64,000 bases of DNA from Micromonospora inyonensis (GTDB lineage: Bacteria; Actinomycetota; Actinomycetes; Mycobacteriales; Micromonosporaceae), in assembly GCF_900091415.1 (NCBI RefSeq), contig NZ_FMHU01000002.1, positions 2,356,001-2,420,000 of the forward strand, in the 5' to 3' direction. Shown piece by piece: positions 15,419-24,293 of this stretch. The notes under the pieces were generated by a model. That model made no database searches. It saw only the letters and a list, made by a program, of their open reading frames with translations, and was not told the origin of the DNA. A program made the translations under genes and the position numbers. Positions within the stretch are counted from its first letter, which is position 1, and each line of letters begins with the position of its first letter.

Positions 15419-16711
15419 ATGCCGACGTCACCTCTCGCATCGGCCGGTCGCGCCGCTGCGGAATCCGACACCCGTCCGTCCCTGACCGTGCTCAGCGGCT
15501 TCTGGCCCGCCGCCACGTACGGCGTCGCGCACGCCCTGCTCGCCGTGGACCCGTCGCTGCTGCTGGTCCGGCACGACCTCACCGACGTCCGCGACGGCAC
15601 CGTGCGCCGGGTGGTCCGCGACGGCGCGGGCGTACGGGAGGACGAACGGATCTCGCTGGCCCACGGCTGCGTCTCCTGCACCCTGCGCGAGGACGTGCTG
15701 CCCACCCTCGCCCGGCTCGCCCGCACCCAGCCCGACCGGGACCTCGTACTGATGCTGCCGGAGGTGGTCGAGCCGGAGGCGGTCGCCGTGGCCTGCGCCC
15801 ACTGCCTCGTCGACGGCACACCGATCACCGACCTGCTGCACGTCGACTCGTACGTCACCGTGGTGCACGCCGAGCACCTGCTCGACGGGCTGGCCACCAC
15901 CGACGACCTCAGGGCCCGACACATCCACGCCGCCGACGACGACAACCGCTCACTCGCCGACGTCATCGTCCGCCAGATCGAGTACGCCGACACGCTCGTC
16001 CTGTGGGGACGGTCCGGCGAAGGCGCCTACGACACCAGCCGACTGTCGGTGCTGCTCTCGCGGATGACGCCGTGGGCGACGCAGGTGCTCGTCGACGACG
16101 ACGTGGTCGACGCCGGCGAGCTGAGCCGCCGCCTGCGCGGCACCGGCCGGCACCGCCCGGAGACCCCCGGCGTGCTCGTCCGCGGGCTGGAGGGCTACAC
16201 CCTCGGCGTCCACGAGCCCCACCCGGACTGCGGGGTGGTCTCGGTGGTGTTCCGGGCCCGTCGCCCGTTCCACCCGGGACGGCTGCACGACGTGTTGGAG
16301 GACGTCAACGCCGAGATGGTCCGTTCCCGCGGCCACCTCTGGCTGGCCAGCCAACCCGAGACCGTGATCGCCTGGGACTTCGCCGGCGGCGGCCTCGGCC
16401 TCGGCTCCCTCGGAAGCTGGCTGGTCGCGCTGCCGGACCCGCACTGGGCGGAGGCGCCGGCCAACCGGCGGCTCGCCGCCGCCCTGGACTGGGATCCGTA
16501 CTACGGCGACCGGCACCAGCACCTGGTCTTCATCGGCCTGGACCTCGACCCGGCCGAACTGCACCGCACCCTCGCCGGCTGCCTGCTCACCGACGCCGAA
16601 CTCGCCGACGGCGAGGAGGGCTGGCGCGACTACCACGACCCGTTCGCCGGTTGCTTCCCGCTCGCCGACCTCGCCGGAAACCCGGCCGTCACCGGAGGAG
16701 AGCCCGCCTGA
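15419..16711 (+). CDS. COG0523/CobW-like protein without a P-loop (Rv0106/Mrf-like)
   Basis: A 430-residue relative of COG0523 metal-chaperone GTPases. The position normally occupied by GxxGxGKT reads LSGFWPAATYGVAH, so the Walker A lysine is gone and GTP binding is doubtful. The family's CxCC metal motif is AHGCVSCTLREDVLP, keeping C84 and C87. The C-terminal CobW domain (VVSVVFRARRPFHPGRLHDV and following) is present. As I recall, mycobacterial Rv0106 and the ribosome-hibernation factor Mrf share the lost P-loop and the GCVSCT motif and are zinc-regulated with C-minus ribosomal proteins. The divergent partner here is exactly such an operon. ATG 15419 was chosen (GAGAGGG upstream); GTG 15416 is an alternative. 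Confidence 0.85.
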   Translation: MPTSPLASAGRAAAESDTRPSLTVLSGFWPAATYGVAHALLAVDPSLLLVRHDLTDVRDGTVRRVVRDGAGVREDERISLAHGCVSCTLREDVLPTLARLARTQPDRDLVLMLPEVVEPEAVAVACAHCLVDGTPITDLLHVDSYVTVVHAEHLLDGLATTDDLRARHIHAADDDNRSLADVIVRQIEYADTLVLWGRSGEGAYDTSRLSVLLSRMTPWATQVLVDDDVVDAGELSRRLRGTGRHRPETPGVLVRGLEGYTLGVHEPHPDCGVVSVVFRARRPFHPGRLHDVLEDVNAEMVRSRGHLWLASQPETVIAWDFAGGGLGLGSLGSWLVALPDPHWAEAPANRRLAAALDWDPYYGDRHQHLVFIGLDLDPAELHRTLAGCLLTDAELADGEEGWRDYHDPFAGCFPLADLAGNPAVTGGEPA

Positions 16712-16738
16712 GCGCACCGGAGTGCCCGTGGGACCGGG

Positions 16739-17671
16739 TCAGCAGAGCAGCCGTACCGCCGCCGGTACGGCGGTGACCGTCACCGGCAGGTCCAGCGACC
16801 GCTCCCCGTCGGCGTACGTGGTGATCCCGTCGGCCGCCAGGTCGACGGTCCGGGCCCGATAGGTGCGCACCAACGGGTGTCCTACGTGGGTGCCCTGGTA
16901 GATGCGCGGCTTCACCCGCGTCAGGGTGCGCCGGTCGAACCGGCCGCCGACCACCACGTCCAGCAGTCCGTCGGTCGGGTCCGCGTCCGGGCAGATCCGC
17001 ATTCCGCCGCCGTACGTGGGGCAGTTCCCCACGGCCACCAGCACCGCGTCCACCTCCTGCGTCTGCCCGTCGATACGCAGCGTGTAGCGGCGCGGCCGCA
17101 GCCGGGCCAACTCCACCAGGATCGCCAGGTCGTACCGGCGGGGACCCCGGGGCCAGCGCATCCGGTTGGCCCGCTCGTTGACGATCGCGTCGAAGCCGGC
17201 GGCCAGGACCGCCCCGTACCAGCGGTGGACCCCGTCGGCGCCGGTCATCCGGGCCAGGTCGACCGGGTGGGTCCGGCCGTCGCGCAGGGCGGCGACGACC
17301 ACCTCCACGGCGGCGAGCGGGTCGGCCGGGAACCCGGTGTCGACGGCGAAGTCGTTGCCCGTGCCGGCGGGTACCGGACCGAACGGCACCGCAGTCCCGG
17401 CCACCGCCTGCAACGCGCGGTGCACGGTGCCGTCGCCGCCGACGGCCAGCAGCGCCGACACGCCGTCCGCGACCGCCGTACGGCACGTCGCCTCGGCCTC
17501 CTCCGGGGTACGAGCCTCCAGCAACCGGACCGGCCGGCCAGCCGTGGCCAGCCGATCCAGCATCCGGGGCAGCATCCCGCGGTGCCGCCCCCGGCCAGCG
17601 GTCGGGTTGGTCAGAACGGCGACGGGGCCGCCCGGTGACGGGGCGGCGGGCAGGTGGTCGTCTGCGGTCAC
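16739..17671 (-). CDS. Diacylglycerol/sphingosine kinase-like lipid kinase
   Basis: A 310-residue DagK/YegS-family kinase. Motifs: VLTNPTAGRGRHRGML at the start, LLAVGGDGTVHRALQAV (the GGDGT catalytic loop), PVPAGTGNDFAVDTGFP and a C-terminal TYADGERSLDLPVTVT. Such enzymes phosphorylate membrane lipids such as diacylglycerol at the cytosolic face. GTG 17671 is preferred because TACCGT lies 7 nt upstream, a leaderless arrangement seen elsewhere in this window; GTG 17680 is the alternative. It converges on the COG0523 gene with only 27 nt between stops and is unrelated to the zinc genes. Confidence 0.88.
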   Translation of the reverse strand: MTADDHLPAAPSPGGPVAVLTNPTAGRGRHRGMLPRMLDRLATAGRPVRLLEARTPEEAEATCRTAVADGVSALLAVGGDGTVHRALQAVAGTAVPFGPVPAGTGNDFAVDTGFPADPLAAVEVVVAALRDGRTHPVDLARMTGADGVHRWYGAVLAAGFDAIVNERANRMRWPRGPRRYDLAILVELARLRPRRYTLRIDGQTQEVDAVLVAVGNCPTYGGGMRICPDADPTDGLLDVVVGGRFDRRTLTRVKPRIYQGTHVGHPLVRTYRARTVDLAADGITTYADGERSLDLPVTVTAVPAAVRLLC

Positions 17672-17827
17672 GGCGAGCACGGTAGCGCGACCGCCCCGCC
17701 TCCGGCTGACCCAATGGTCAGGCGGTGGACCGTGTGGGCGCGCCATCCGCGGTCCCCACCCCGCCCGCTGTCGTTCGTCGAGGACCACCGACGGGCGGGT
17801 CGGCGGTCCTCACGGCCCCAGCCGGGT

Positions 17828-17881
17828 GGTGGCAGGGGTCCCCTGTTACGCAAAAAGCGGTAACAGGGGGCCCCTGCTACC
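17828..17881 (+). repeat. 54-bp intergenic near-palindromic element, copy 1
   Basis: Starts GGTGGCAGGGGTCCCCTG and ends GGGCCCCTGCTACC, with the asymmetric centre CAAAAAGCGGTAAC. Both arms also contain short inner palindromes (AGGGGnCCCCT). Two more copies of identical length occur at 21908 and 43372. This one lies between tatC and the lipid kinase gene, both on the minus strand. Confidence 0.85.
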
Positions 17882-17903
17882 GCTTCAGCGTGGTGCGGAC
17901 GGA

Positions 17904-18854
17904 TCAGGTCATGTCGTCGTACCGGCGGTCGATCGGTGCCGGCGCGGGGATCGGGTCCGGGGCGGCGACCGGTACGCTCGCCTCCACCCGCTCACCGACG
18001 CCGACCGACTCCCGGTCGAACTCCAGCGGGGAGACCTCGTCGTCGGCGATGCCGGCGTAGATCTCCTTGCCCCGCCCCTTGCGCTTGTCGTTGAGGAACG
18101 CGACCCCGACCGCGGCGAAGTAGAGCAGACAGAGGCAGAGGGCCAACGCCGTCATGCCGAACGGGTCCGGCGTGGGCGTGACCACCGCCGCGAAGGCGAA
18201 GAACACGAAGACCGCGACCCGCCACCAGCTGAGCAGCCGACGCGCGCTGGCCAGGCCGACGAAGTTGAGCATCAACACGATCAGCGGGAACTCGAACGCC
18301 ACCCCGAACAGCAGGATCAGGTTGGTGACGAAGGAGACGTACCGGGTGATGTCCAGGGTCGTCTGGATCTCGCTACCCGCGACGTTGAGCAGGAACTCCA
18401 GGCCCTTGGCGGTCACCAGGAAGGCCAACGCGGCACCGGCGGCGAAGAGCGGCGCGGCCAGACCGGTGAAGACGTACGCGTACCGCCGCTCGTGCCGGTG
18501 CAGGCCGGGAGCGATGAACGCCCACAGCTGGTAGAGCCAGACCGGCGCGGCGATGATCAGACCGACCCAGAGACCGATCTTCAGGTTGACCAGGAAGAGG
18601 TCCGCCGGCCCGAGCTGGACGAAGTCGCAGGTCGGCCCGGTGTCCCTGAACTTCGGCAGGTCGCAGTACGGCCTACGGAGGATGCTCAGGACCGGCCCGG
18701 CCAGCCAGAGACCGAAGCCGAAACCGACCAGGATCGCCAACGACGCCCGGAAGAGCCGGCTCCGCAGTTCGCGGATGTGCTCGACCAGCGTCATCGAGCC
18801 GTCGGCGGCCCGTTCGAAGTTGCTCGGACCGCGCTTGCGGAGGCCGAAGCGCAC
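17904..18854 (-). CDS. tatC: Sec-independent protein translocase TatC
   Basis: A 316-residue membrane protein with six hydrophobic segments. Family markers: MTLVEHIRELRSRLFRA at the cytosolic N-terminus, the conserved Phe-rich first periplasmic loop, FELPL-like GVAFEFPLIVLMLN and the ATVVTPTPDPF-type AAVVTPTPDPFGM. TatC binds twin-arginine signal peptides and with TatA exports folded proteins. The C-terminal tail of about 65 residues is long, Pro/Asp-rich and cytosolic. It starts 18 nt after tatA, in one operon. The position behind pafB/pafC matches the mycobacterial order. Confidence 0.96.
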   Translation of the reverse strand: MRFGLRKRGPSNFERAADGSMTLVEHIRELRSRLFRASLAILVGFGFGLWLAGPVLSILRRPYCDLPKFRDTGPTCDFVQLGPADLFLVNLKIGLWVGLIIAAPVWLYQLWAFIAPGLHRHERRYAYVFTGLAAPLFAAGAALAFLVTAKGLEFLLNVAGSEIQTTLDITRYVSFVTNLILLFGVAFEFPLIVLMLNFVGLASARRLLSWWRVAVFVFFAFAAVVTPTPDPFGMTALALCLCLLYFAAVGVAFLNDKRKGRGKEIYAGIADDEVSPLEFDRESVGVGERVEASVPVAAPDPIPAPAPIDRRYDDMT

Positions 18855-18872
18855 GGTTGTCCGGCCTTCCGG

Positions 18873-19205
18873 TCAGTTCTCGCGGACGCGCTGCACCGGG
18901 TTGACGACCGGAGGCGCGACCGGCTGCTGCGGAGCCTGGTACGGCTGGTTGGCGTACGGCGGCTGCTGCGGCTGCGCGTACGGCGCCTGCTGGGCGGCCT
19001 GCGGCGGCAACGGCTGGTAACCGGCCTGGGCGTCGGCCTTCTCGGCCAGGTCGCGGTCGTCCTCGTGCAGGCTCTTGGTCTCCGCCTTGATGATGCGCAG
19101 CGAACGGCCCAGGGAGCGGGCCGCGTCGGGGAGCCGCTTCGCGCCGAAGAGCAGGATCAGCACGACCACGAGTACGGCGATGTGCCACGGTCGGAGGGCA
19201 CCCAT
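18873..19205 (-). CDS. tatA: Sec-independent protein translocase TatA
   Basis: A 110-residue protein with one N-terminal membrane helix (WHIAVLVVVLILLFGAKRLP), the FG-xx-KLP hinge (FGAKRLPDAARSLG), an amphipathic helix and a long Pro/Gln/Tyr-rich cytosolic tail with PPQAAQQAPYAQP-type repeats. TatA oligomers form the passage for folded substrates. ATG 19205 was taken because GGAG lies 8 nt before it; longer reading upstream is not TatA-like. It is transcribed with tatC. Confidence 0.95.
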   Translation of the reverse strand: MGALRPWHIAVLVVVLILLFGAKRLPDAARSLGRSLRIIKAETKSLHEDDRDLAEKADAQAGYQPLPPQAAQQAPYAQPQQPPYANQPYQAPQQPVAPPVVNPVQRVREN

Positions 19206-19404
19206 GGGAAGCTCCAGTCGCTCTGTGTCGGAGTGGTGTGTCGCAGCCCATCGTACGTGCGCCGAGAGCTTGCGCCACCCGCCGGCCCCGATGGCTGTGG
19301 ACCCGGCCGGTGAAGTCTCGACCAACCTCCGGTGTCCCGTCAACCGTCCCGGGGAACCGTAACCGCAGCTCGCGACCAGCGGACGAGTGGGCGTCGAGCG
19401 ACGA

Positions 19405-19653
19405 TCAACCGCCGCGCCGCGCCTTGATCAGCTCGAGTCGGTGCTGGGTGGTGGCGAGCTGCCGCTGCAACCCCTCGGCCCGCTCCTGGAGCACCTCGGC
19501 GGTCGACTGGAGCGTCTCCGCCTGCGCCTGCCGATCCTGCAGGGTCAACGCCGCCCGGCGCAGCCGGGGCAGACGGGCCAGCACCGGCCGGACGGCGAGG
19601 GCCAGCACGACCAGCGGGACGAGCACCACCGCGAGCACGATCCACTTCACCAC
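19405..19653 (-). CDS. Small membrane-anchored coiled-coil protein
   Basis: An 82-residue protein: an N-terminal membrane helix (WIVLAVVLVPLVVLALAV), a basic stretch with PRLRRAALTL, then a heptad-rich helix with many Gln, Leu and Glu (LQDRQAQAETLQ and onward) ending in ARRGG. It sits between pafC (11 nt upstream) and tatA and is probably in the same transcript as pafC. Similar short proteins are common at this spot in actinomycetes. I know no function; one possibility is a scaffold or Tat accessory. Confidence 0.75.
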   Translation of the reverse strand: MVKWIVLAVVLVPLVVLALAVRPVLARLPRLRRAALTLQDRQAQAETLQSTAEVLQERAEGLQRQLATTQHRLELIKARRGG

Positions 19654-19663
19654 GGCGGTCAGC

Positions 19664-20815
19664 CTACCGCCCGTCCGGGTCGCCCGCCGGGCCGGCCGAG
19701 CCGGACACCCCGGTCGCCACGCCCGGTGCGGGAACCGCGACAGCCAGGCCCGACCCGTCGACCACCGGGCTCGGCTTCGCGTGGACGTCGTCGCCGTCGC
19801 TGGCGATCGCCCCGGCGGGGCCGGCCGGGTCGTCCGCCGGTGGGGTGGCGTACGCGTCGAGGGCGGCTAGCGCCTGGGCGCGCACCTGCTCGGCCAGCTG
19901 CGCCGGAGCCACCACGGTCACCTCCGGACCCAACCCGAGCACGAAGCGGCGGGCCCACCCCAGGTCGGTGACGCGCAGCGAGACCAGCCAGTGGTCCCCC
20001 TCACCCGCCTCCACCCGCTCACACGGGTAGTACTCGGTGATCCACCGCTCCCGACGGCCGATCCGCAGGGTGATCAGCGGCAGGTCCGCCGACGGGCGGA
20101 ACACCCCGCCGGTGAGGTCGGACGGGCGGGCCTGCGGCGGCACCGCCACCGGCTCGTCCAGCTCGGTGACCGCGTCGATCCGGTCGGCCCGGAACAGCCG
20201 GACCGCCTCCGCCCGCCGGCACCACGCCTCCACGTACGCCCGGCCACCCACCATCAGCATCCGCAGCGGGTCGACGATCCGCTCGGTGGTCTCGTCCCGG
20301 GCCGCGGTGTAGTAGGTGATCCGCAGCGCCCGGCCACCCTCCACCGCGGCGCGCAGCGCCTCGACCCGCTCGCTGTCCCCCGGCAGCCGGACCGCCACCG
20401 GCGCGCCGACCGTGTCCCCGGCGGCGTTCTCGATCTTGGCGAGAGCCCGCTCGACCGCGTCCCGGTTGGCCACCCCCGGCGTCTCGGCGAGCATCCGCAG
20501 GGCCACCACCAGCGCCAACGCCTCGTCCGGCGTCAGCCGCAACGGCCGGTCGATGCCGGCGTCGTAGGTGATGGTCACCCGGTCGCCGTCGAAGGCCATG
20601 TCGATCAGGTCACCCGGACCGTAGCCGGGCAGCCCGCACACCCAGAGCAGCTCCAGGTCCTCGCGGAGCTGCCGTTCGGTCACCCCGAGGTCCCCCGCCG
20701 CCTCGGCGATCTCGATGCCCGGCCGGGCGAGCAGGTACGGTACGAGGTTCAGCAGTCGGGCCAGCCGGTCGGCCGAGGCACGCGAACCGGTCGGGCGGGC
20801 GGCGGTACGACTCAC
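19664..20815 (-). CDS. pafC: WYL-domain transcription factor PafC
   Basis: A 383-residue protein with an N-terminal helix-turn-helix-like domain (ADRLARLLNLVPYLLARPG, LGVTERQLREDLELLWVCG), a central WYL-type sensor domain (ALRITYYTAARDETTERIVDP, VEAWCRRAEAVRLFRADRI) and a WCX-like C-terminus. The last 50 residues are an unusual Ala/Gly/Pro-rich tail. PafC works with PafB as a heterodimer that activates the LexA/RecA-independent DNA-damage response, in response to single-stranded DNA in mycobacteria. GTG 20815 overlaps the pafB stop, so the pair is co-translated. Confidence 0.92.
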   Translation of the reverse strand: MSRTAARPTGSRASADRLARLLNLVPYLLARPGIEIAEAAGDLGVTERQLREDLELLWVCGLPGYGPGDLIDMAFDGDRVTITYDAGIDRPLRLTPDEALALVVALRMLAETPGVANRDAVERALAKIENAAGDTVGAPVAVRLPGDSERVEALRAAVEGGRALRITYYTAARDETTERIVDPLRMLMVGGRAYVEAWCRRAEAVRLFRADRIDAVTELDEPVAVPPQARPSDLTGGVFRPSADLPLITLRIGRRERWITEYYPCERVEAGEGDHWLVSLRVTDLGWARRFVLGLGPEVTVVAPAQLAEQVRAQALAALDAYATPPADDPAGPAGAIASDGDDVHAKPSPVVDGSGLAVAVPAPGVATGVSGSAGPAGDPDGR

Positions 20816-21807
20816 CGGACACCTCCGCTCACCGCGACCTCGTCGTGCCGGGCCGCGATCTCCTTCAGCCGCTGGACGACCGCCTTCCGCACCTCCGGCG
20901 GGCCCAGCACCCGCACGTCCGGGCCGTACCCGACGAGTTGACCGGCCAACGACTCCGGGTCGGCGTACGGCAGGACCAGCCGGTCCCCGTCCGGCCCGGT
21001 GGTGCTCCCGACCGCCCAGCGACGCAGCCCGGCGGCCCGGCCCGGGGCGACCAGCACGGTGGCCCGACCGGTCCGCTCCACCGGCCCGGACCAGCGGGCG
21101 ACGTGGCTGATCAGGTCGACCTCCGGCGGGGTGTACGCGCCGGGGCGACCGGTGACCCGGACCGCGCCCACCACCCGGGAGAGCCGGAAGCAGCGGGTGG
21201 CCCGTCGGTCCAGGTCGTGGCCGACCACGTACCACCGGCCCCGCCAGCAGACCACGCCCCACGGTTGGAGGCGGCGGGTGGCGGGCGCGTCGCCGTCGGG
21301 AGTGCGGTAGTCGAAGCTGACCTCACGCCGGTCCCTGGCGGCGGCGGTCAGCGGCGCGAACGCCGGGTCCACCGTGACCATCGGCTCCAGGCCGAGGGTC
21401 GCCTGGGGGTCCACGTCCACACCGGCGGCGCGCAGCTTGGCCAGCCCCGACGAGGCGGCAGCGGCGAGCCCGGCGTGCTGCCACAGTCGTGCCGCGATGC
21501 CCACCGCGGCAGCCTCGTCCGGTTCGAGCGGGATGTCGGGCAGCGCGTACTCGCGATGGGCGATCCGGTAACCCGGCTCGGTGTCGAAGACACTGGCGGT
21601 GCCGGTCTCCAACGGCACGCCCAGCTCCCGCAGCTCGGCCTTGTCCCGCTCGAACTTGCGCTGGAACGCCTCGTGGTCACGGACGTCGTCCGGATCGTGC
21701 TCGTAGCCGGGCACGGTCGCGGCGATCTGCGCGGCGGTGAGGAACCGTCGCGTGGACAGCAGGCAGATCACCAGGTTGACCAGGCGCTCGGTACGGGTCC
21801 GCGACAC
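20812..21807 (-). CDS. pafB: WYL-domain transcription factor PafB
   Basis: A 331-residue partner of PafC. N-terminal RTERLVNLVICLLSTRRFLTA with AQIAATVPGYEHD, then FERDKAELRELGVPLE (winged helix), the WYL domain (VSFDYRTPDGDAPATRRLQPWGVV, RWYVVGHDLDRRATRCFRLSR) and a C-terminal WCX-like region. GTG 21807 is well supported: TAGCGT lies 7 nt upstream, giving a leaderless message, and the N-terminus then matches the mycobacterial protein. It is separated from pafA by two inserted plus-strand genes and a small minus-strand gene, unlike the tighter mycobacterial order. Confidence 0.93.
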   Translation of the reverse strand: MSRTRTERLVNLVICLLSTRRFLTAAQIAATVPGYEHDPDDVRDHEAFQRKFERDKAELRELGVPLETGTASVFDTEPGYRIAHREYALPDIPLEPDEAAAVGIAARLWQHAGLAAAASSGLAKLRAAGVDVDPQATLGLEPMVTVDPAFAPLTAAARDRREVSFDYRTPDGDAPATRRLQPWGVVCWRGRWYVVGHDLDRRATRCFRLSRVVGAVRVTGRPGAYTPPEVDLISHVARWSGPVERTGRATVLVAPGRAAGLRRWAVGSTTGPDGDRLVLPYADPESLAGQLVGYGPDVRVLGPPEVRKAVVQRLKEIAARHDEVAVSGGVR

Positions 21808-21907
21808 GTGCAAGACGCTAGCAGCCCGGCCGTGCGAGAAGACCGCGCACCCACGAGCGCGGCGCGCCACCACCGGCCACCCAACGCGGCGCCCCACCTG
21901 GTTCGGT

Positions 21908-21961
21908 GGTAGCAGGGGCCCCCTCCTCATCAAAATGCGGTAGCAGGGGACCCCTGCTACC
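21908..21961 (+). repeat. 54-bp intergenic near-palindromic element, copy 2
   Basis: Starts GGTAGCAGGGGCCCCCTCC and ends GGGGACCCCTGCTACC, with the same centre CAAAATGCGGTAGC and the same orientation as copy 1. It lies between two divergent genes (pafB and the CDF exporter), so it cannot be only a terminator here. Confidence 0.85.
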
Positions 21962-21994
21962 AACCGGGGCGGGCGGACGAGTAGCCGCCGGTCG

Positions 21995-22000
21995 TAGGGT
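21995..22000 (+). promoter_or_regulatory. Leaderless-type -10 element of the CDF exporter gene
   Basis: TAGGGT, 6 nt before ATG 22007, with no ribosome binding site between. The transcription start would coincide with the start codon. Confidence 0.5.
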
Positions 22001-22006
22001 GAGCCC

Positions 22007-22993
22007 ATGGCGGAGGCCGCACCGCGGACCGAGAGCGTCGGCACGGTGGTCGTGGCCGGGGCCGCGAACCTCGCCATCGCCGTGGCCAAGCTGATCGCCG
22101 GCCTGCTCTCCGGCTCCGCCGCGATGCTCTCCGAGGCCGTCCATTCGGTCGCCGACACCACCACCGAGGTGCTGCTCTACGCCGCGCTGCGCCGGGGCGC
22201 GCGCCCCGCCGATCCCCGGCACCCTTTCGGGTACGGCAAGGAGAGCTACGTCTGGGCGCTGCTCGCCGCGCTGTTCACCTTCGTGGCCGGCGCCGGTTTC
22301 GCCGTCACCCACGGTGTCACCACCATCCTCGTCCACGAGCACAGCGGCGACTACCTCGCGTCGTACGTCGTGCTCGCCGTCTCGTTCGGCATCGAGTCGG
22401 TCTCGCTGGCCCGCGCGGTGCGCCAGGTCCGCCGGGAGTCGCGCCGCTGGCGCACCACCCCGCGCCGCTTCCTGCGGACGACCGCGGACACCACCGTCAA
22501 GGCGGTCTTCCTGGAGGACAGCGCCGCGCTCGTCGGGCTGCTGCTGGCCGCCGTCGGCGTGGCACTGTCCCAACTGACCGGCGACGAGTTGTACGACGGG
22601 ATCGCCTCGATCCTGATCGGTCTGCTGCTCCTGGTCGTCGCGACCACCCTGGCGTACAGCAACGTCTCGCTGCTGGTCGGGCGGGCGGTGCCCGGACGGC
22701 TCCGCCGCGAGATCGAGGACGAACTCACCGACCTGCCCACCGTGCGGCGCATCGACACCCTGCTCACCATGCAACTCGGCCCGGACGACGTGCTGGTCGC
22801 CGCCAAGGTCGACTTCGCCGACGAGGCGACCGGCGCGGACATCGAGGCCGCCGCGGACGAGGCCGAACGGCGGCTCACCGGCCGCCACCCCGGAATCCGG
22901 TACGTCTTCCTCGACCCGACCCGCTCGCGGCCCGGGTCGGGCGGCGACGCCCGGTTCACCCAGGACCCGGGCGGTTCGCCGCCCACCACGTGA
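22007..22993 (+). CDS. Cation diffusion facilitator (CDF) family metal exporter
   Basis: A 328-residue membrane protein with six helices and a cytosolic C-terminal domain. Conserved CDF features: helix II LSGSAAMLSEAVHSVADTTTE with HxxxD metal-site residues, RHPFGYGKESYVWAL, and helix V AALVGLLLAAVGVAL within a FLEDSAAL context. The C-terminal ferredoxin-like domain includes VRRIDTLLTMQLGPDDVLVAAKVDF. These proteins export Zn, Mn or Fe in exchange for protons; the exact metal is uncertain. In streptomycetes a zinc exporter of this class is under Zur control, but I see no Zur box before this gene. Confidence 0.88.
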   Translation: MAEAAPRTESVGTVVVAGAANLAIAVAKLIAGLLSGSAAMLSEAVHSVADTTTEVLLYAALRRGARPADPRHPFGYGKESYVWALLAALFTFVAGAGFAVTHGVTTILVHEHSGDYLASYVVLAVSFGIESVSLARAVRQVRRESRRWRTTPRRFLRTTADTTVKAVFLEDSAALVGLLLAAVGVALSQLTGDELYDGIASILIGLLLLVVATTLAYSNVSLLVGRAVPGRLRREIEDELTDLPTVRRIDTLLTMQLGPDDVLVAAKVDFADEATGADIEAAADEAERRLTGRHPGIRYVFLDPTRSRPGSGGDARFTQDPGGSPPTT

Positions 22994-23061
22994 CCAGCGC
23001 CGGCACCCGACGGCGGTACCCGGACGCGCACGGCCGGGTGGGCGCCGATAGCGTGCCGGTC

Positions 23062-24144
23062 ATGGTGCGATGGCGGACGGGGACGGTCACGGCGCTGCGA
23101 CGCCGGTGGCACGGCGCGATCGAACTCGACGTGGTCCTGCCCGACGGGGCCACCATGCGGGCACTGGCCTACCCGGAACTGGTCGGCGAACCCGCACCCG
23201 GCGACCGCGTGCTGCTCAACGCCGGGGCACTGCTGATGGGGCTCGGCACCGGCGGGTACGCGCTCGTCGTCGCCCTGCCCGACCGGCTGCCCGAGGACCC
23301 CCCACAGGCCGCCACCCGCGACGCCGGGCACCTGGTCAAGGCCCGGTACACCCCGCTGCAACCGATCCTGCTCGGTGTCGACGAGGAGGCTTCCCCGCAC
23401 CACGCGCTGCTCGCCGAGGCCGACGACCTGGGCGGCATGCCGGTGGTCACCGCCGACCTGCACTCCGCGCTGCCGGCGATCCTGGCCGGTGTGCACGCCG
23501 ATGCCCCCGCCTGCCGGGTGGCCTACCTGCTCACCGACGGCGGCGCGTTGCCCGCCTGGTTCTCCCGCACCCTCGGCGGGCTGCGCGGACACCTCGCCGG
23601 CACGGTCAGCGTCGGACAGGCCTTCGGCGGCGACCTGGAGGCCAGCACCCTGCACACCGGACTGCTGGCCGCCCGGCACGTTCTGCACGCCGACGTCGCC
23701 GTGGTCGCCCAGGGCCCGGGGAACCTCGGCACCGGCACCCGGTGGGGCTACTCCGGGGTGGCGGTCGGCGAGGCGGTCAACGCGGTCGCCGTCCTCGGCG
23801 GACGGCCGGTCGGCTCCCTGCGGATCTCCGACGCCGACCCGCGCCCCCGGCACCGGGGCGTGTCCCACCACAGCCTCACCGCGTACGGGCGGGTCGCGCT
23901 CGCCCCGGCGGACCTGGTCGTCCCGGACGGCCTCCCCCCGGCCCTGGCCGCCGAGGTGGACGCGGCGCTCGCGCCGCTGGCCGCGCGGCACCGGATCGTC
24001 CCGGTCGACAGCGACAGGTTGGACGCCGCGCTGCGGGCCAGCGTCGTACCGCTGTCGACGATGGGACGCGGACTGGACGCCGACCACGCGTACTTCCTGG
24101 CCGCCGCCGCAGCCGGCCGACACGCCGCCCGCCTCGCCAGCTGA
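23062..24144 (+). CDS. DUF3866 family protein
   Basis: A 360-residue protein matching the actinobacterial/firmicute DUF3866 family. It has a beta-rich N-terminus (VRWRTGTVTALRRRWHGAIELDVVLPDG), then an alpha/beta core with HLVKARYTPLQPILLGVDEE, YLLTDGGALPAWFSRT, GQAFGGDLEASTLHTGLLA, VVAQGPGNLGTGTRWGYSG and RHRGVSHHSLTAYGR. The GPGNLGTGTxWG and RHRGVSHHS motifs look like a ligand site, but no function is known to me. ATG 23062 has TAGCGT 7 nt upstream (leaderless type). It follows the CDF gene on the same strand after 68 nt. Confidence 0.8.
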   Translation: MVRWRTGTVTALRRRWHGAIELDVVLPDGATMRALAYPELVGEPAPGDRVLLNAGALLMGLGTGGYALVVALPDRLPEDPPQAATRDAGHLVKARYTPLQPILLGVDEEASPHHALLAEADDLGGMPVVTADLHSALPAILAGVHADAPACRVAYLLTDGGALPAWFSRTLGGLRGHLAGTVSVGQAFGGDLEASTLHTGLLAARHVLHADVAVVAQGPGNLGTGTRWGYSGVAVGEAVNAVAVLGGRPVGSLRISDADPRPRHRGVSHHSLTAYGRVALAPADLVVPDGLPPALAAEVDAALAPLAARHRIVPVDSDRLDAALRASVVPLSTMGRGLDADHAYFLAAAAAGRHAARLAS

Positions 24145-24210
24145 CCCGCGGTACGGGCGCGTCGACCGCGTTCGGTCCCCACGTCGGACTACTTGGCGCC
24201 GTAGGGGAAC

Positions 24211-24264
24211 GGGCCGGGTGGCGGGTCGCCGCAGGGGAAGGGGAAGGGCCGGGTGGCGGGTCGC
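24211..24264. repeat. 19-bp direct repeat, two copies 35 nt apart
   Basis: GGGCCGGGTGGCGGGTCGC occurs at 24211-24229 and again at 24246-24264, in the gap between two convergent genes. It is probably a local duplication; no coding or structural role is apparent. Confidence 0.6.
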
Positions 24265-24293
24265 GTAGGAGCAGGGCCGGACGGCGGGACGGC

